Assembly: GCA_024277135.1 (NCBI GenBank)
Contig: JAJRVV010000179.1
Coordinates: 1-47,794, forward strand
Reading direction: 5' to 3'
Origin: Chloroflexota bacterium
GTDB taxonomy: Bacteria > Chloroflexota > Anaerolineae > Promineifilales > Promineifilaceae
Length of the DNA stretch: 47,794 nt
The position numbers and the translations under genes were made by a program. The stretch's first letter is position 1, and every line of letters begins with the position of its first letter. The notes beneath the pieces were generated by a model. That model saw only the letters and a program-made list of their open reading frames with translations. It ran no database searches and had not been told where the DNA came from. Below are positions 1-7,246 of this stretch, piece by piece.

Positions 1-187
1 CGCCGATGATGAGGAAGGTGAAATAGTCGCCGCCGGCCACGCTGGCGCGACCCAACAGCCTATCCAAAAAGAAGAATAGCAAAACGGAGATGATGACGGA
101 CAGGTAGCGGGTGGCAAAATTCAGCTTGTACGACCAGGCCAACCGGAAGTTGTGGCTGACGAGTGCGAGGAGTTTGGAGAGGGTCAT
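1..187 (-). CDS. ABC-2 type transporter permease, N-terminal part only
   Basis: Translating the minus strand from the ATG at 187 gives about 62 residues that run off the left edge. A short cytoplasmic stretch (MTLSKLLALVSHNFRLAW) leads into a hydrophobic segment with the run LLFFFLD, then a second hydrophobic stretch (YFTFLIIG) at the window edge. This is how ABC-2 permeases of drug or polysaccharide exporters begin. The start codon overlaps the stop of the upstream ATP-binding gene as ATGA, so the two are translationally coupled and form one exporter. The family is inferred from the short fragment plus the coupled ATPase; the substrate cannot be told. Confidence 0.7.
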   Translation of the reverse strand, partial: MTLSKLLALVSHNFRLAWSYKLNFATRYLSVIISVLLFFFLDRLLGRASVAGGDYFTFLIIG

Positions 188-1155
188 GGGATTTTCCGGG
201 CAGTGAATTCACTAAAATGGGCCACAACCCGACGCAGTGACTCGTCATCCACGCGGCGGTAGGATTCGACACGGCCGTTTCCCTCAGCCACCGTTCTCAT
301 CACTTCCAACCACGCCCCTTCATCCGCCAGAGCTACATCGAAAGCGGCGGCGCTGGCCCCGCGCGACACCTCGATGACCGATTCCACGCCGGGCACGGCC
401 GTCATCCGCGCCGCCATTCCCGCATCGCCACTCACCACCACCAGCCGATACAACGCCCGCCGGGGCAGCATGGCCCCCAGTTCTGATGGCGTACCGATGG
501 CGCGGATACGGCTGTCCGCCAGAATTGCCGCCCGGTCACAAAAATTGTCCATCTCATACAGCTCGTGGCTGATGAACACCACTGTTTTCCCTTGCTCGCC
601 CACCAGTTTCTCCCGAATCAACGCCTTCACCAAATCGCTGGTCTGCACGTCCATGCTCTTCGTCGGCTCGTCCAGAAAGAGGATGGGCGGGTCATGCACC
701 AGGGCGCGGGCCATGTTCAGCCGCTGCTTCTGCCCGGTGGAGAGGGATTGCGCCGCCGCGTCCCGCTTGTGTCCCAGGCCGAACAGGTCGAGGACGGCCG
801 TCACCCGCTCCCTAATCTGGCGGCGGGGCACATTTTGCATGGCGGCGTAGAAGGCCAGGTTCTGGGCGGCGGAGAGACGGCCGTAAAAAGATCGTTCATC
901 GGCAGTCACCAGCCCGATGACGCCGCGCACGGCCAGCGGTTCCTGCACCACGTCATGCCCGGCGACGACGGCCGTGCCGCTGGTGGGCGCCAGCAGCGTC
1001 GTCAGCATACGCACTATCGTACTCTTGCCCGCCCCATTCGGCCCAAACAAGCCAAAAATCTCCCCCGGCCGAATTGCCAGCGACACATCCCGCACCGCCC
1101 GCGCGCCGCCGGGGTAGGTCTTGCTCAATTCTTGAGTAACGATGATTGATTTCAT
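184..1155 (-). CDS. ABC transporter ATP-binding protein (ABC-2 exporter type)
   Basis: This 323-residue ATPase would power the membrane partner encoded just downstream (4-base ATGA overlap). Walker A is GPNGAGKST at about residues 38-46, the signature is LSTGQKQRLNMARAL, Walker B is PPILFLDEP, and the H-loop is VFISHE. Beyond the roughly 230-residue nucleotide-binding domain there is a C-terminal domain of about 90 residues, as in the DrrA/CcmA-like group of exporter ATPases. I chose the ATG at 1155 (MKSIIV) rather than a start ten codons upstream because the family begins at this point. No good Shine-Dalgarno sequence is visible. Substrate unknown; drug, lipid or polysaccharide export are all possible. 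Confidence 0.9.
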   Translation of the reverse strand: MKSIIVTQELSKTYPGGARAVRDVSLAIRPGEIFGLFGPNGAGKSTIVRMLTTLLAPTSGTAVVAGHDVVQEPLAVRGVIGLVTADERSFYGRLSAAQNLAFYAAMQNVPRRQIRERVTAVLDLFGLGHKRDAAAQSLSTGQKQRLNMARALVHDPPILFLDEPTKSMDVQTSDLVKALIREKLVGEQGKTVVFISHELYEMDNFCDRAAILADSRIRAIGTPSELGAMLPRRALYRLVVVSGDAGMAARMTAVPGVESVIEVSRGASAAAFDVALADEGAWLEVMRTVAEGNGRVESYRRVDDESLRRVVAHFSEFTARKIP

Positions 1156-1171
1156 GCGCGGCCTGTTATGA

Positions 1172-1177
1172 TATAAT
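1172..1177 (+). promoter_or_regulatory. Putative -10 element (TATAAT) of the toxin-antitoxin operon
   Basis: A perfect TATAAT lies 41 bases upstream of the antitoxin ATG at 1219. A TTGATT is present at 1146-1151 but the spacer is 20 bp, longer than ideal. The antitoxin then has a GGAG ribosome site at 1206-1209. The same short gap holds the start of the divergent ABC ATPase gene. Confidence 0.45.
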
Positions 1178-1218
1178 TTCGGCAAAGTTGAAGTAGATGT
1201 TTTCTGGAGAATAATAAC

Positions 1219-1413
1219 ATGTTAGAAGGAATCCAGTTTGTAACCAACGCTGCTGGCAAGAGAACGGCCGTCCTGATAGACCTGGAAAGGTATCGTGAGC
1301 TTTGGGAAGACATCTACGACATTCTTCTCACCCGCGAACGTGAAAACGAACCGCGAGAAACGTTGGCAGAAGTAAAAGAAATGCTCATCGCAGACGGTTT
1401 GTTAGATGAGTGA
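1219..1413 (+). CDS. Type II antitoxin, RelB/Phd-like
   Basis: A 64-residue protein. The N-terminal part (FVTNAAGKRTAVLIDLERY, then REL) has the strand-turn-helix pattern of Phd/YefM/RelB antitoxins, in which a short N-terminal fold binds DNA. The acidic C-terminal half (about residues 35-64) would wrap the toxin. GGAG at 1206-1209 is a good ribosome site. The gene overlaps the next one by 8 bases (1406-1413), the usual arrangement of an antitoxin followed by its toxin. The pair should autoregulate the operon from the TATAAT at 1172. Family placement rests on size, pattern and context rather than a diagnostic motif. Confidence 0.8.
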   Translation: MLEGIQFVTNAAGKRTAVLIDLERYRELWEDIYDILLTRERENEPRETLAEVKEMLIADGLLDE

Positions 1414-1672
1414 ATACGCCATCAAATTCACTCGTTCCGCCCGCAAAGAACTCTCTCGGCTAGATAAACCCACCGTTACCCGCATATTTCCCCGAATTGA
1501 AGCGTTAGCTCAAAACCCTTATCCACCAGGAACACGAAAAATCCAGGGCGCCAGGGAGAATCTCTGGCGCATCCGCGTGGGTAACTACCGGGCAATTTAC
1601 AGCATTTTCGAGCAAGCAATTGCTATCGAAATAGTCGCTGTCAGGCATCGCCGAGATGCTTACCGCTACTAG
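1406..1672 (+). CDS. Type II toxin, RelE/ParE family
   Basis: An 88-residue protein with the RelE/ParE superfamily pattern: an N-terminal strand with FTRSARKELSRLD, a helix, then IQGARENLWRIRVGNYRAIY and a final strand ending IVAVRHRRDAYRY. The core WRIRVGNYRAIY and the tail RHRRDAYR are the family hallmark. RelE-type toxins cleave mRNA on the ribosome; the ParE branch poisons gyrase. The sequence looks more RelE-like (mRNA interferase), but I cannot prove activity. The start overlaps the antitoxin's end. The gene's last bases overlap by 4 the end of the convergent minus-strand gene at 1669. Confidence 0.88.
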   Translation: MSEYAIKFTRSARKELSRLDKPTVTRIFPRIEALAQNPYPPGTRKIQGARENLWRIRVGNYRAIYSIFEQAIAIEIVAVRHRRDAYRY

Positions 1673-2874
1673 GCATTACGCAGCAGCTTTAGCGCCAGAT
1701 GCCGCGCCCTATCCAAGTTGATTAGCAGATACCCCAAAGGCCAAAACGGCGTTTCCGCCAAGCGCGGGTATCGTTTCGACAAGTTCCAGCGGCGGGGAAA
1801 GAAGGAACGCAGCCAGAAGCGCATCTTATCTATCCGGGACAGGGCCAACCGCCGCGCCAGGTCAAAGCCGATGCCGCTGCGGTTCATCGGATTGGATTCG
1901 GAGGTGTCGGCCAGTTCCGTTTGCTCGATCCAGGCCAGCAGATTCGGCGGGCAGTGACGGCGCAGCTGGGCCGTCACCCGCTCCGGGATGGGCAGGTCGG
2001 CGTATTTTTGAGCGAAGGCGATGGCGGGGTAGACGAAGCGGGCGTGTTGGTGGGAGACGGCCGTACCAAACACCTCCCAATCCTCCCCCCCCATCTGCCC
2101 CGCAATTTTGCGGATGTCGTCAATGTGCATCAGCCGCCCCCGCTGGATGAGCCAATCGCTGCTGGCGTGGGCGCAAACGTGGTGCAGCAGGGCGGGCGGG
2201 TCGGGGATGCGGGCGGCGCTGCTTTGCCAGAACGGCCGTTCCCGACTCCGCCGCCACATCGCCTCCGCCAAATTATAGCCAATGCCGGCATACTCCTCCC
2301 GCAGCGCGTAATGCAGTTCCACCGGATGCACATTATCCGCCGCCCAGATGTTGGCCTGCCGCTCGCCGCGCAGATAGACTTCATCCTCCGCCGAGCGAGA
2401 GTAAAAACGGTAGCCCAGCCGCCGCAGCGTCTCTAATCCGGCGGCCAAATCCCGCTGGTGGATGAGCAAATCCAGGTCGGCCATCGGCCGCAGCAGCGGG
2501 TCAGGGTAGTAAACGGCCGCCAGCGCCGCCCCCTTGAGCAAAACCGCCTCTACGCCCACTTCAGCCAACGCTGCTGCCAGTTCCGCCGCATTGTCCAGCA
2601 TCCGCCGCGTGCGCTCCCGGCTCTCCACTTCGATAGCAAAGAGCGTTTCGGCAACGGCCGTCGGCAAAGTCACCTCTGCCCCACGCACCCGCGCTGCCAA
2701 CCAGGGCAGCGCATTCTGCCAGTAAACCACCCACAACGCCGCCGCCCATTCCGCCTCGTCCCAGCCGGATACGGCCGTGCCATCCCCATCACCGGGCAGC
2801 CACCGGGCCAACGTGTTTGTTACCTGTGCCAATTGCTCTGTGGGGAGCGACGACCGTTCGTTCAAGTCAAACAT
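1669..2874 (-). CDS. Nucleotidyltransferase-family protein (NTP_transf_5-like)
   Basis: About 401 residues. The diagnostic stretch is LLKGAALAAVYYPDPLLRP followed by MADLDLLI, the GxA...R.(M/L).D.DLL pattern of the uncharacterised nucleotidyltransferase family seen in many exopolysaccharide and peptide-modification clusters. The Asp-Leu-Asp pair would bind the metal. The C-terminal half is helical and rich in Arg and Trp. A paralogue with the same core lies at 5642-6817, and the two bracket the genes for an FGE-like and a DUF5693-like protein. I take the ATG at 2874 (MFDLNER); an in-frame TTG at 2895 adds seven residues and would place the start 7 bp after the upstream stop. The substrate is unknown. 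Confidence 0.75.
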   Translation of the reverse strand: MFDLNERSSLPTEQLAQVTNTLARWLPGDGDGTAVSGWDEAEWAAALWVVYWQNALPWLAARVRGAEVTLPTAVAETLFAIEVESRERTRRMLDNAAELAAALAEVGVEAVLLKGAALAAVYYPDPLLRPMADLDLLIHQRDLAAGLETLRRLGYRFYSRSAEDEVYLRGERQANIWAADNVHPVELHYALREEYAGIGYNLAEAMWRRSRERPFWQSSAARIPDPPALLHHVCAHASSDWLIQRGRLMHIDDIRKIAGQMGGEDWEVFGTAVSHQHARFVYPAIAFAQKYADLPIPERVTAQLRRHCPPNLLAWIEQTELADTSESNPMNRSGIGFDLARRLALSRIDKMRFWLRSFFPRRWNLSKRYPRLAETPFWPLGYLLINLDRARHLALKLLRNA

Positions 2875-2902
2875 AATCCGTGAAAATCTGTCCAATCTGT
2901 GT

Positions 2903-3781
2903 TTATCTGTGTACTATTGTCACTCGAAACCCCGTCCCCTGCGCCCGGTACGCCCGGCTGGGCGTGGTGACGCTGCACGCCGAGCGCACATTGAGCCGGA
3001 CGTGGTGGATGGCGTACCCCCACGAGCCGCCCTTGACCACGTGAAAATCGGGCAGGTCGGGATGGTACAAACTGGTCGTCCATTCCCAGATGTTGCCGCT
3101 CATGTCCACGCAGCCGTAGGGCGACACATTTTGCGGGACGCGGCCCACCGGCCAGGGACGGCCGTTGCGCCAATACCAGCCCGCCCGCGCCCATTCCCGC
3201 CGCGGCGGCGCCAGCAGGCTGAACAGGTATGTCTCCAGGCCGACGGGGAATGTGCGCTGCCACTGGATTTCCGGCCTCGGCTTTTCGTGACCCCAGGGGT
3301 AAGGACGGCCTTCCGTCCCCCGCGCCGCCTTCTCCCATTGAAATTCCGTGGGCAAAGTTACTCGCCTGTCCATCTGCTGCGAAAGCCAATCACAAAACGC
3401 CAGCGCATCCGCCTGGGATACGTCCACGATGGGGTAATCGTCGTGATCGTCGGGGTAAACGGCCGTCGGCGCAAACGCCCGCCAAAACAGCCCGCGCCAG
3501 CCGCCCACCACCTGCCACCACTGCCCCCGCCAATCGTACCCCGTCTCCTGCAAAAACTGCCGCCACTGCCGGTAAGTCACTGGGTACTTCGCCAGCCAGA
3601 ATTCGTCCAATTCGATGGTTTGCTGCGGCTTCAGCGGCGGGCATTGCGCCAGCCGCTCGTAGCATACCTCCGGCCCGTAGATGAACGGCCCGGCGGGGAT
3701 GTGGCAAAACTGGAGAGTGGAGAGTGGAGAGTGGGGATTAGTCTCCACTCTCCGCTCTCTACTCTCTCGTTTCTTCATCAC
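2903..3781 (-). CDS. Formylglycine-generating-enzyme (SUMF1)-like protein
   Basis: A 292-residue protein of the FGE-sulfatase fold. Family landmarks are present in order: FCHIPAGPF, the conserved ELDEFWLAKYPVTYRQWRQF block, YPIVDVSQADALAFCDWLS, RVTLPTEFQWEKAARGT, YPWG, NVSPYGCVDMSGNIWEWT, and VVKGGSWGY with a GFRVT end. Members include the sulfatase-activating enzyme and many metal-dependent oxygenases or ligand-binding proteins, so sulfatase activation is not implied; no sulfatase gene is nearby. The first 25 or so residues (MMKKRESRERRVE...) are encoded by a heptamer array and its inverted copy, which also covers the stop of the preceding gene (overlap 3759-3781). That N-terminus is therefore a recent, probably disordered addition. 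Confidence 0.88.
   Translation of the reverse strand: MMKKRESRERRVETNPHSPLSTLQFCHIPAGPFIYGPEVCYERLAQCPPLKPQQTIELDEFWLAKYPVTYRQWRQFLQETGYDWRGQWWQVVGGWRGLFWRAFAPTAVYPDDHDDYPIVDVSQADALAFCDWLSQQMDRRVTLPTEFQWEKAARGTEGRPYPWGHEKPRPEIQWQRTFPVGLETYLFSLLAPPRREWARAGWYWRNGRPWPVGRVPQNVSPYGCVDMSGNIWEWTTSLYHPDLPDFHVVKGGSWGYAIHHVRLNVRSACSVTTPSRAYRAQGTGFRVTIVHR
3713..3759. repeat. AGAGTGG heptamer array facing its inverted copy (hairpin)
   Basis: Three tandem AGAGTGG units occupy about 3716-3736. An inverted copy follows, so 3713-3729 pairs with 3743-3759 over 17 bp with one G-T pair and a 13-base loop. The hairpin spans the stop codon of the DUF5693-like gene and the first codons of the SUMF1-like gene on the minus strand. 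It could tune read-through between the two, or be a neutral insertion. Confidence 0.75.
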
Positions 3782-5645
3782 TCATCCAGGTCAGTAGAAT
3801 GCCAACGGCCGTCCCCACCCCCAAACTTCTCCCCGCCAGCCGCCACGTCTCCGCCAACGCTCGTTCAGGACGACGAAAACCAACCATGCCCAGCGTGTAC
3901 CCCAGTGTGGAAAGGATGTGGGCAATGGCGGCTGCTTGAGGACGGCCGTTTCCCGCCAACACCGCCGCCACGCCCCCGGCCAACGGCCCCAGTCCGGCCC
4001 ACTTGCGCGCCGGTTTTGGCCCAATCGCCATCTGCACGTCCCCCAGCAGCGCCATCGCCGCCGAGATGTGATGCGTGTGTCCTTCGGCGTAGCCGGGGTC
4101 AATCTGCGCCAACACGTCTGCGCCCTTCTGCCGCGCCGCCAGCCAGCCTGCCGCCAGCGCCGTCCAGCTCAACGCGCGCGCCCGCTTGTCCGGCAGTTGG
4201 CCTACGGCCGTCGCCAGCGGAACCAACCACTCCAGATTAAAGCCGCGATACTCTTCGATGCGTAGTTGATACTCCAGGCCGGAGGCGACGGCCGTTAACG
4301 CCGCCGTCGCCGCCAGATAATGCAGCAGCCCAACCAACCCATCGCCCTGCGCCGCCACCGGCCCCAACGCCGCCGCACCCAATGCCAATAACTTGGGCGC
4401 GTAAGATGGCGGATAAAGCGCGGCCAGGTCAGCGTGGTGGTGGTCGTGGGAGTGGTTAATTGTTGATTGTTGATTGTTAACTGTTGACTGTTCAACTGAC
4501 TGTTCAGCATAGGGCAATGCCGCCGCGCCTGCCGCTGCCGCCAGCGTCAGGGAGATGGTCAAGGATTCAGGTAAGTTGAAATGTTGGGCGACGGCCGTTG
4601 CCCCCACACCCGCTATTGCCACCCCCGCCGCCGATAACTCGGCCGTGTCCGGAGCCGGGATGGGGGTGGGTGGCGCAGCATCGGCCGTCACCGCCAGCCC
4701 GGCGTCCTCCAGCGCGTGCTTGAGATGGTGGACGTAATCCAACCCCTCCAGCGGCGCGGCGGCGTGCAGGACGCGGAAGAAATTGACATAACAAAAGCGA
4801 ATTCCGCGCGCGCGGGCCAGATGCGCCCAGTTGTGGCAGGCAGCGTGGTAATCGAGGGGAACCATGTCGGCGGGGGTGAAGCGGTGGCCGAGGAGGATGT
4901 GCGGCGCGCGTCGTTTGGCGATAAACCAATCCCCCTTTTGGTGGCGGGATTCAGCGAAGTAAACGAAAGTGAGGTCGTTATCCGCCAACGCCTGCACGGT
5001 GGCGTTCAGGTGCATCTCGTGGCCCAGGATCATCTCCCCGGCAAAGGCGATGATTTGCCCCGCCTGGGCCGCCTGCGCCAGCGTCCGCGCCAGCAGCGCC
5101 GGATCGGGCCAGGCGTAGCTGACGGGGCGGGGGACGACGCCTAATCCCTGCCCCCGGATGAGGGCGGCCAGTTCCACATCAAAGCCCAACCCGATTTGGC
5201 CAATGGTGGGGATGTCTCCGGCGAAGGCGAGCGTGGCGTGGTTGAGCACGGCCGTTTCCGTCTGCGGCAGTCGTGCATTCAACTCGGCGGCCAATCGGGA
5301 CAGCAGACCGGCGTCGCCATGCAGATAATTCCAATGGCCGATGGAGGGCGGCTGGTTGAACGGCCGTGTCGGAGCTTGCGGCGTCAACCGTCCCTGCGCC
5401 AGCAGCCGGTTCAACGTCCACTCCGGCAGAGACAGGTGCGTGGCCCCGGTTTCGCCCAATCGGGCCAGCATATCAGCCAGCGGCAGCCCGGCGCGGATGG
5501 CGGCGGCTTGGGCGTCGTCAAAATCCACGCAGATGGCGGCGCGATTGTTGCTTTGTTCCCATTGATGGCGGCGAACCAGAACCCGCGCGGCGGCAGTGGC
5601 TCCGGCAACGGCCGTTGTCAGTGAAAGTAAGCGAGATAGTTTCAA
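3759..5645 (-). CDS. Multi-pass membrane protein, DUF5693-like
   Basis: A 628-residue protein. It starts with a hydrophobic anchor (about residues 5-22), then a soluble domain to about residue 340 with motifs ICVDFDDAQAAA, GHWNYLHGD, FAGEMILGHEMHLNATVQAL and FVYFAESRHQKGDW. The C-terminal third has several hydrophobic segments. Layout and motifs resemble the DUF5693 family; I am moderately sure. The start is TTG at 5645, chosen because it overlaps the upstream stop as TTGA and no ATG occurs for more than 50 codons. Residues of about 380-400 (Gln/Ser/Asn/Thr-rich, then HSHDHHH) are encoded by an in-frame heptamer array, in the linker before a membrane segment. Function unknown; the coupled neighbours suggest an envelope-associated modification system. 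Confidence 0.65.
   Translation of the reverse strand: MKLSRLLSLTTAVAGATAAARVLVRRHQWEQSNNRAAICVDFDDAQAAAIRAGLPLADMLARLGETGATHLSLPEWTLNRLLAQGRLTPQAPTRPFNQPPSIGHWNYLHGDAGLLSRLAAELNARLPQTETAVLNHATLAFAGDIPTIGQIGLGFDVELAALIRGQGLGVVPRPVSYAWPDPALLARTLAQAAQAGQIIAFAGEMILGHEMHLNATVQALADNDLTFVYFAESRHQKGDWFIAKRRAPHILLGHRFTPADMVPLDYHAACHNWAHLARARGIRFCYVNFFRVLHAAAPLEGLDYVHHLKHALEDAGLAVTADAAPPTPIPAPDTAELSAAGVAIAGVGATAVAQHFNLPESLTISLTLAAAAGAAALPYAEQSVEQSTVNNQQSTINHSHDHHHADLAALYPPSYAPKLLALGAAALGPVAAQGDGLVGLLHYLAATAALTAVASGLEYQLRIEEYRGFNLEWLVPLATAVGQLPDKRARALSWTALAAGWLAARQKGADVLAQIDPGYAEGHTHHISAAMALLGDVQMAIGPKPARKWAGLGPLAGGVAAVLAGNGRPQAAAIAHILSTLGYTLGMVGFRRPERALAETWRLAGRSLGVGTAVGILLTWMSDEETRE
4455..4496. repeat. 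GTTAATT/GTTGATT heptamer array inside a reading frame
   Basis: Six consecutive 7-bp units (GTTAATT, GTTGATT twice, GTTAACT, GTTGACT, GTTCAAC). Because 42 bp is a multiple of three, the array keeps the minus-strand frame open and encodes a polar linker in the DUF5693-like protein. It is the same family as the arrays at 9772, 20961 and 31311. Confidence 0.9.
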
Positions 5646-6817
5646 TGTTTTTTCCTTATGCGGCTTAGAATCATCTGCCCCGTATCCGTCCGCGCCGCGT
5701 GGAAAAGGATGGCCCAGATGTGGAATAGGTCACGGCCGTCTCGCGCCCAGCGCGCCGTCTCGGCCCGATCCTGGATGCCGCGCAGCAGTCGTTGGCGAAT
5801 GGTGACGAGCGGTTTTTGCTGGGTGCGGCGCAAAATATAGGTCAATCCCAGCCCGGCGATGCGGCGGCGTAAACGGCCGGGCGCGGCCTGCGCCAGTTTG
5901 TCCAGCACATCTGGCGGCGCCGGGGCGGACAGCAGTTTTTGCGCCAGCGACAGGGCGGCCAGGGCATAGGGCGCGGCGCGGTATTGGCGGGCGCGGCCGG
6001 TAAAAACGGGCCAGTTCACCCGGCCGGAACCAGAGACGATGAGCAGGTCGGTGAGCTGGACAAAGGCGGGCGCGCCCTCGATGAGGTGGAAGCAAAAGTG
6101 GAGGCAGAGGTGCAGTAGGAGGTCGTCGGGGCTGAGGGTGAGGCACGGCAGTTCCCCCAGCGTCGCCATTTCCGCCCGCTGCCGCACGCCGGGGGTGATG
6201 TCCACCTTCAGGCCAAACCACGACTCCTCCAGCGAGATATGCGGCTCTACCATGCGCTCCCCGGCGGCGGAAAGGTAGGGGTTGACGGTGGCCGTCTGCT
6301 CCCCGGCGCGGCGGAAGGCGCTGGTGTGTTTGGTCACGCCGGCGCCCATCTCCGCCGATTTATGCTTGCCGCCGTAGCCTAACCGGGTCAACAGGGCTTC
6401 GGCGCGGGGCAGTTCGGCCGGGGTGAAGAGCAGGTCAATGTCGTTCATGGGGCGCAGCGCCGGGGCGGGGTAGTAACTGGCGGCGAGGTGGACGCCTTTG
6501 AGGGCGGTGGGATGCAGGTTGGCATCGGCGCAGGCAGCCAGCAGTTCGTCCAGTTGAGCATAAATAGCGGCGTTGCGTTTGCTCTGGGCTTGATGGGTGA
6601 CGGCCAGTTTGGCGGCGGCGCGGGGGGGCGGCTGGAGCGACCATTGGCTGAGGCGATGGTGCAACTGCGGCGCCAATCCCAACACGATGGCGCGCACCGC
6701 CAAATCATCCCAATCAACCTGCCGGGAGACAAAATCAGACTGCCATTGAGCGGGCGTCTGATCAGGCCGGAGGGCATCGAGTAGGGTTTGGGTTGTTGCC
6801 AGCGCCGCAGCGGTCAT
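5642..6817 (-). CDS. Nucleotidyltransferase-family protein (NTP_transf_5-like), second copy
   Basis: A 391-residue paralogue of the gene at 1669-2874. The shared core is ALKGVHLAASYYPAPALRP followed by MNDIDLLF, with the metal-binding Asp-Ile-Asp. Other visible blocks are LTRLGYGGKHKS, HISLEESWFGLKVDI and LSPDDLLLHLCLHFCFHL, matching the family's long His-rich C-terminal region. The ATG at 6817 is the first gene of the minus-strand run and no Shine-Dalgarno sequence is evident. Its stop overlaps the TTG start of the DUF5693-like gene by four bases. It faces the HprK-like gene at 7247 across a 430-bp spacer. Nucleotidyltransferase plus HprK-like kinase also occur together in some lasso-peptide clusters, but no other lasso gene is present here. 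Confidence 0.75.
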   Translation of the reverse strand: MTAAALATTQTLLDALRPDQTPAQWQSDFVSRQVDWDDLAVRAIVLGLAPQLHHRLSQWSLQPPPRAAAKLAVTHQAQSKRNAAIYAQLDELLAACADANLHPTALKGVHLAASYYPAPALRPMNDIDLLFTPAELPRAEALLTRLGYGGKHKSAEMGAGVTKHTSAFRRAGEQTATVNPYLSAAGERMVEPHISLEESWFGLKVDITPGVRQRAEMATLGELPCLTLSPDDLLLHLCLHFCFHLIEGAPAFVQLTDLLIVSGSGRVNWPVFTGRARQYRAAPYALAALSLAQKLLSAPAPPDVLDKLAQAAPGRLRRRIAGLGLTYILRRTQQKPLVTIRQRLLRGIQDRAETARWARDGRDLFHIWAILFHAARTDTGQMILSRIRKKH

Positions 6818-7246
6818 GTTTTGGGCAAAAGGAGGGGTGTATCCCTTGATTGTCGGTTAATTATCTGAAAGGATTGGAGTTAAATTGTGTGTCAGGATGA
6901 TGGTGCGCACACCACCATGCAGCCACGGGTGGTCAGTGGTCAGTGTTCAGTGTTCAGTGTTCAGTTCAGACTATTTACTGGCTACTGATTACTGTTTGCT
7001 GGTTACTGATTAGTGGCTGCTGAAGGTAATTTGGGATAGTTCTTTGTGTTTCTTAACTTGCGGTTTTTTGTACATAGATGCCTCCTCGTCCAGGTAAAGA
7101 CAATCCAGGTTACACTCCTCTTTTTGACCAAAACATATTTTTTCTTGGGCGATGTGGGCGTTGAAGCAAGTGATTGATGCCCAAAAGTATAAGGGGTTTT
7201 GATGACACTGTAAATCATTTTACGTAATTGAACCATTTATGGATGG
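6818..7246. other. Non-coding spacer between divergent genes
   Basis: This 430-bp stretch is AT-richer than its neighbours and holds the heptamer array at 6932-7022 plus a 6-bp-stem palindrome at about 6900-6918. A 77-codon minus-strand frame (7003-7236) looks random: Lys/Thr-rich, without a ribosome site, and starting inside repeats. No RNA gene was recognised. Promoters for the two divergent genes should lie here, but I see no convincing -35/-10 pair. Confidence 0.6.
6932..7022. repeat. Two adjoining heptamer arrays (TTCAGTG and ACTGATT types)
   Basis: From 6932 there are five units of the GTCAGTG/TTCAGTG type, then from 6970 seven units of the ACTGATT type (ACTATTT, ACTGGCT, ACTGATT, ACTGTTT, GCTGGTT, ACTGATT, AGTGGCT). 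The 7-bp register is kept within each array while individual bases drift, as in the short tandemly repeated repetitive sequences of some cyanobacteria. Confidence 0.85.

Noticed and set aside
2777..4240. Long plus-strand frame (487 codons) over the SUMF1-like and DUF5693-like genes
   Set aside because: Its product is Pro/Arg/Ser-rich without a domain and it is the exact antisense of two genes with clear families. High GC creates such long open antisense frames.
7003..7236. 77-codon minus-strand frame in the large spacer
   Set aside because: No ribosome site, begins inside a heptamer array, and composition is Lys/Thr-rich like random AT-rich DNA.
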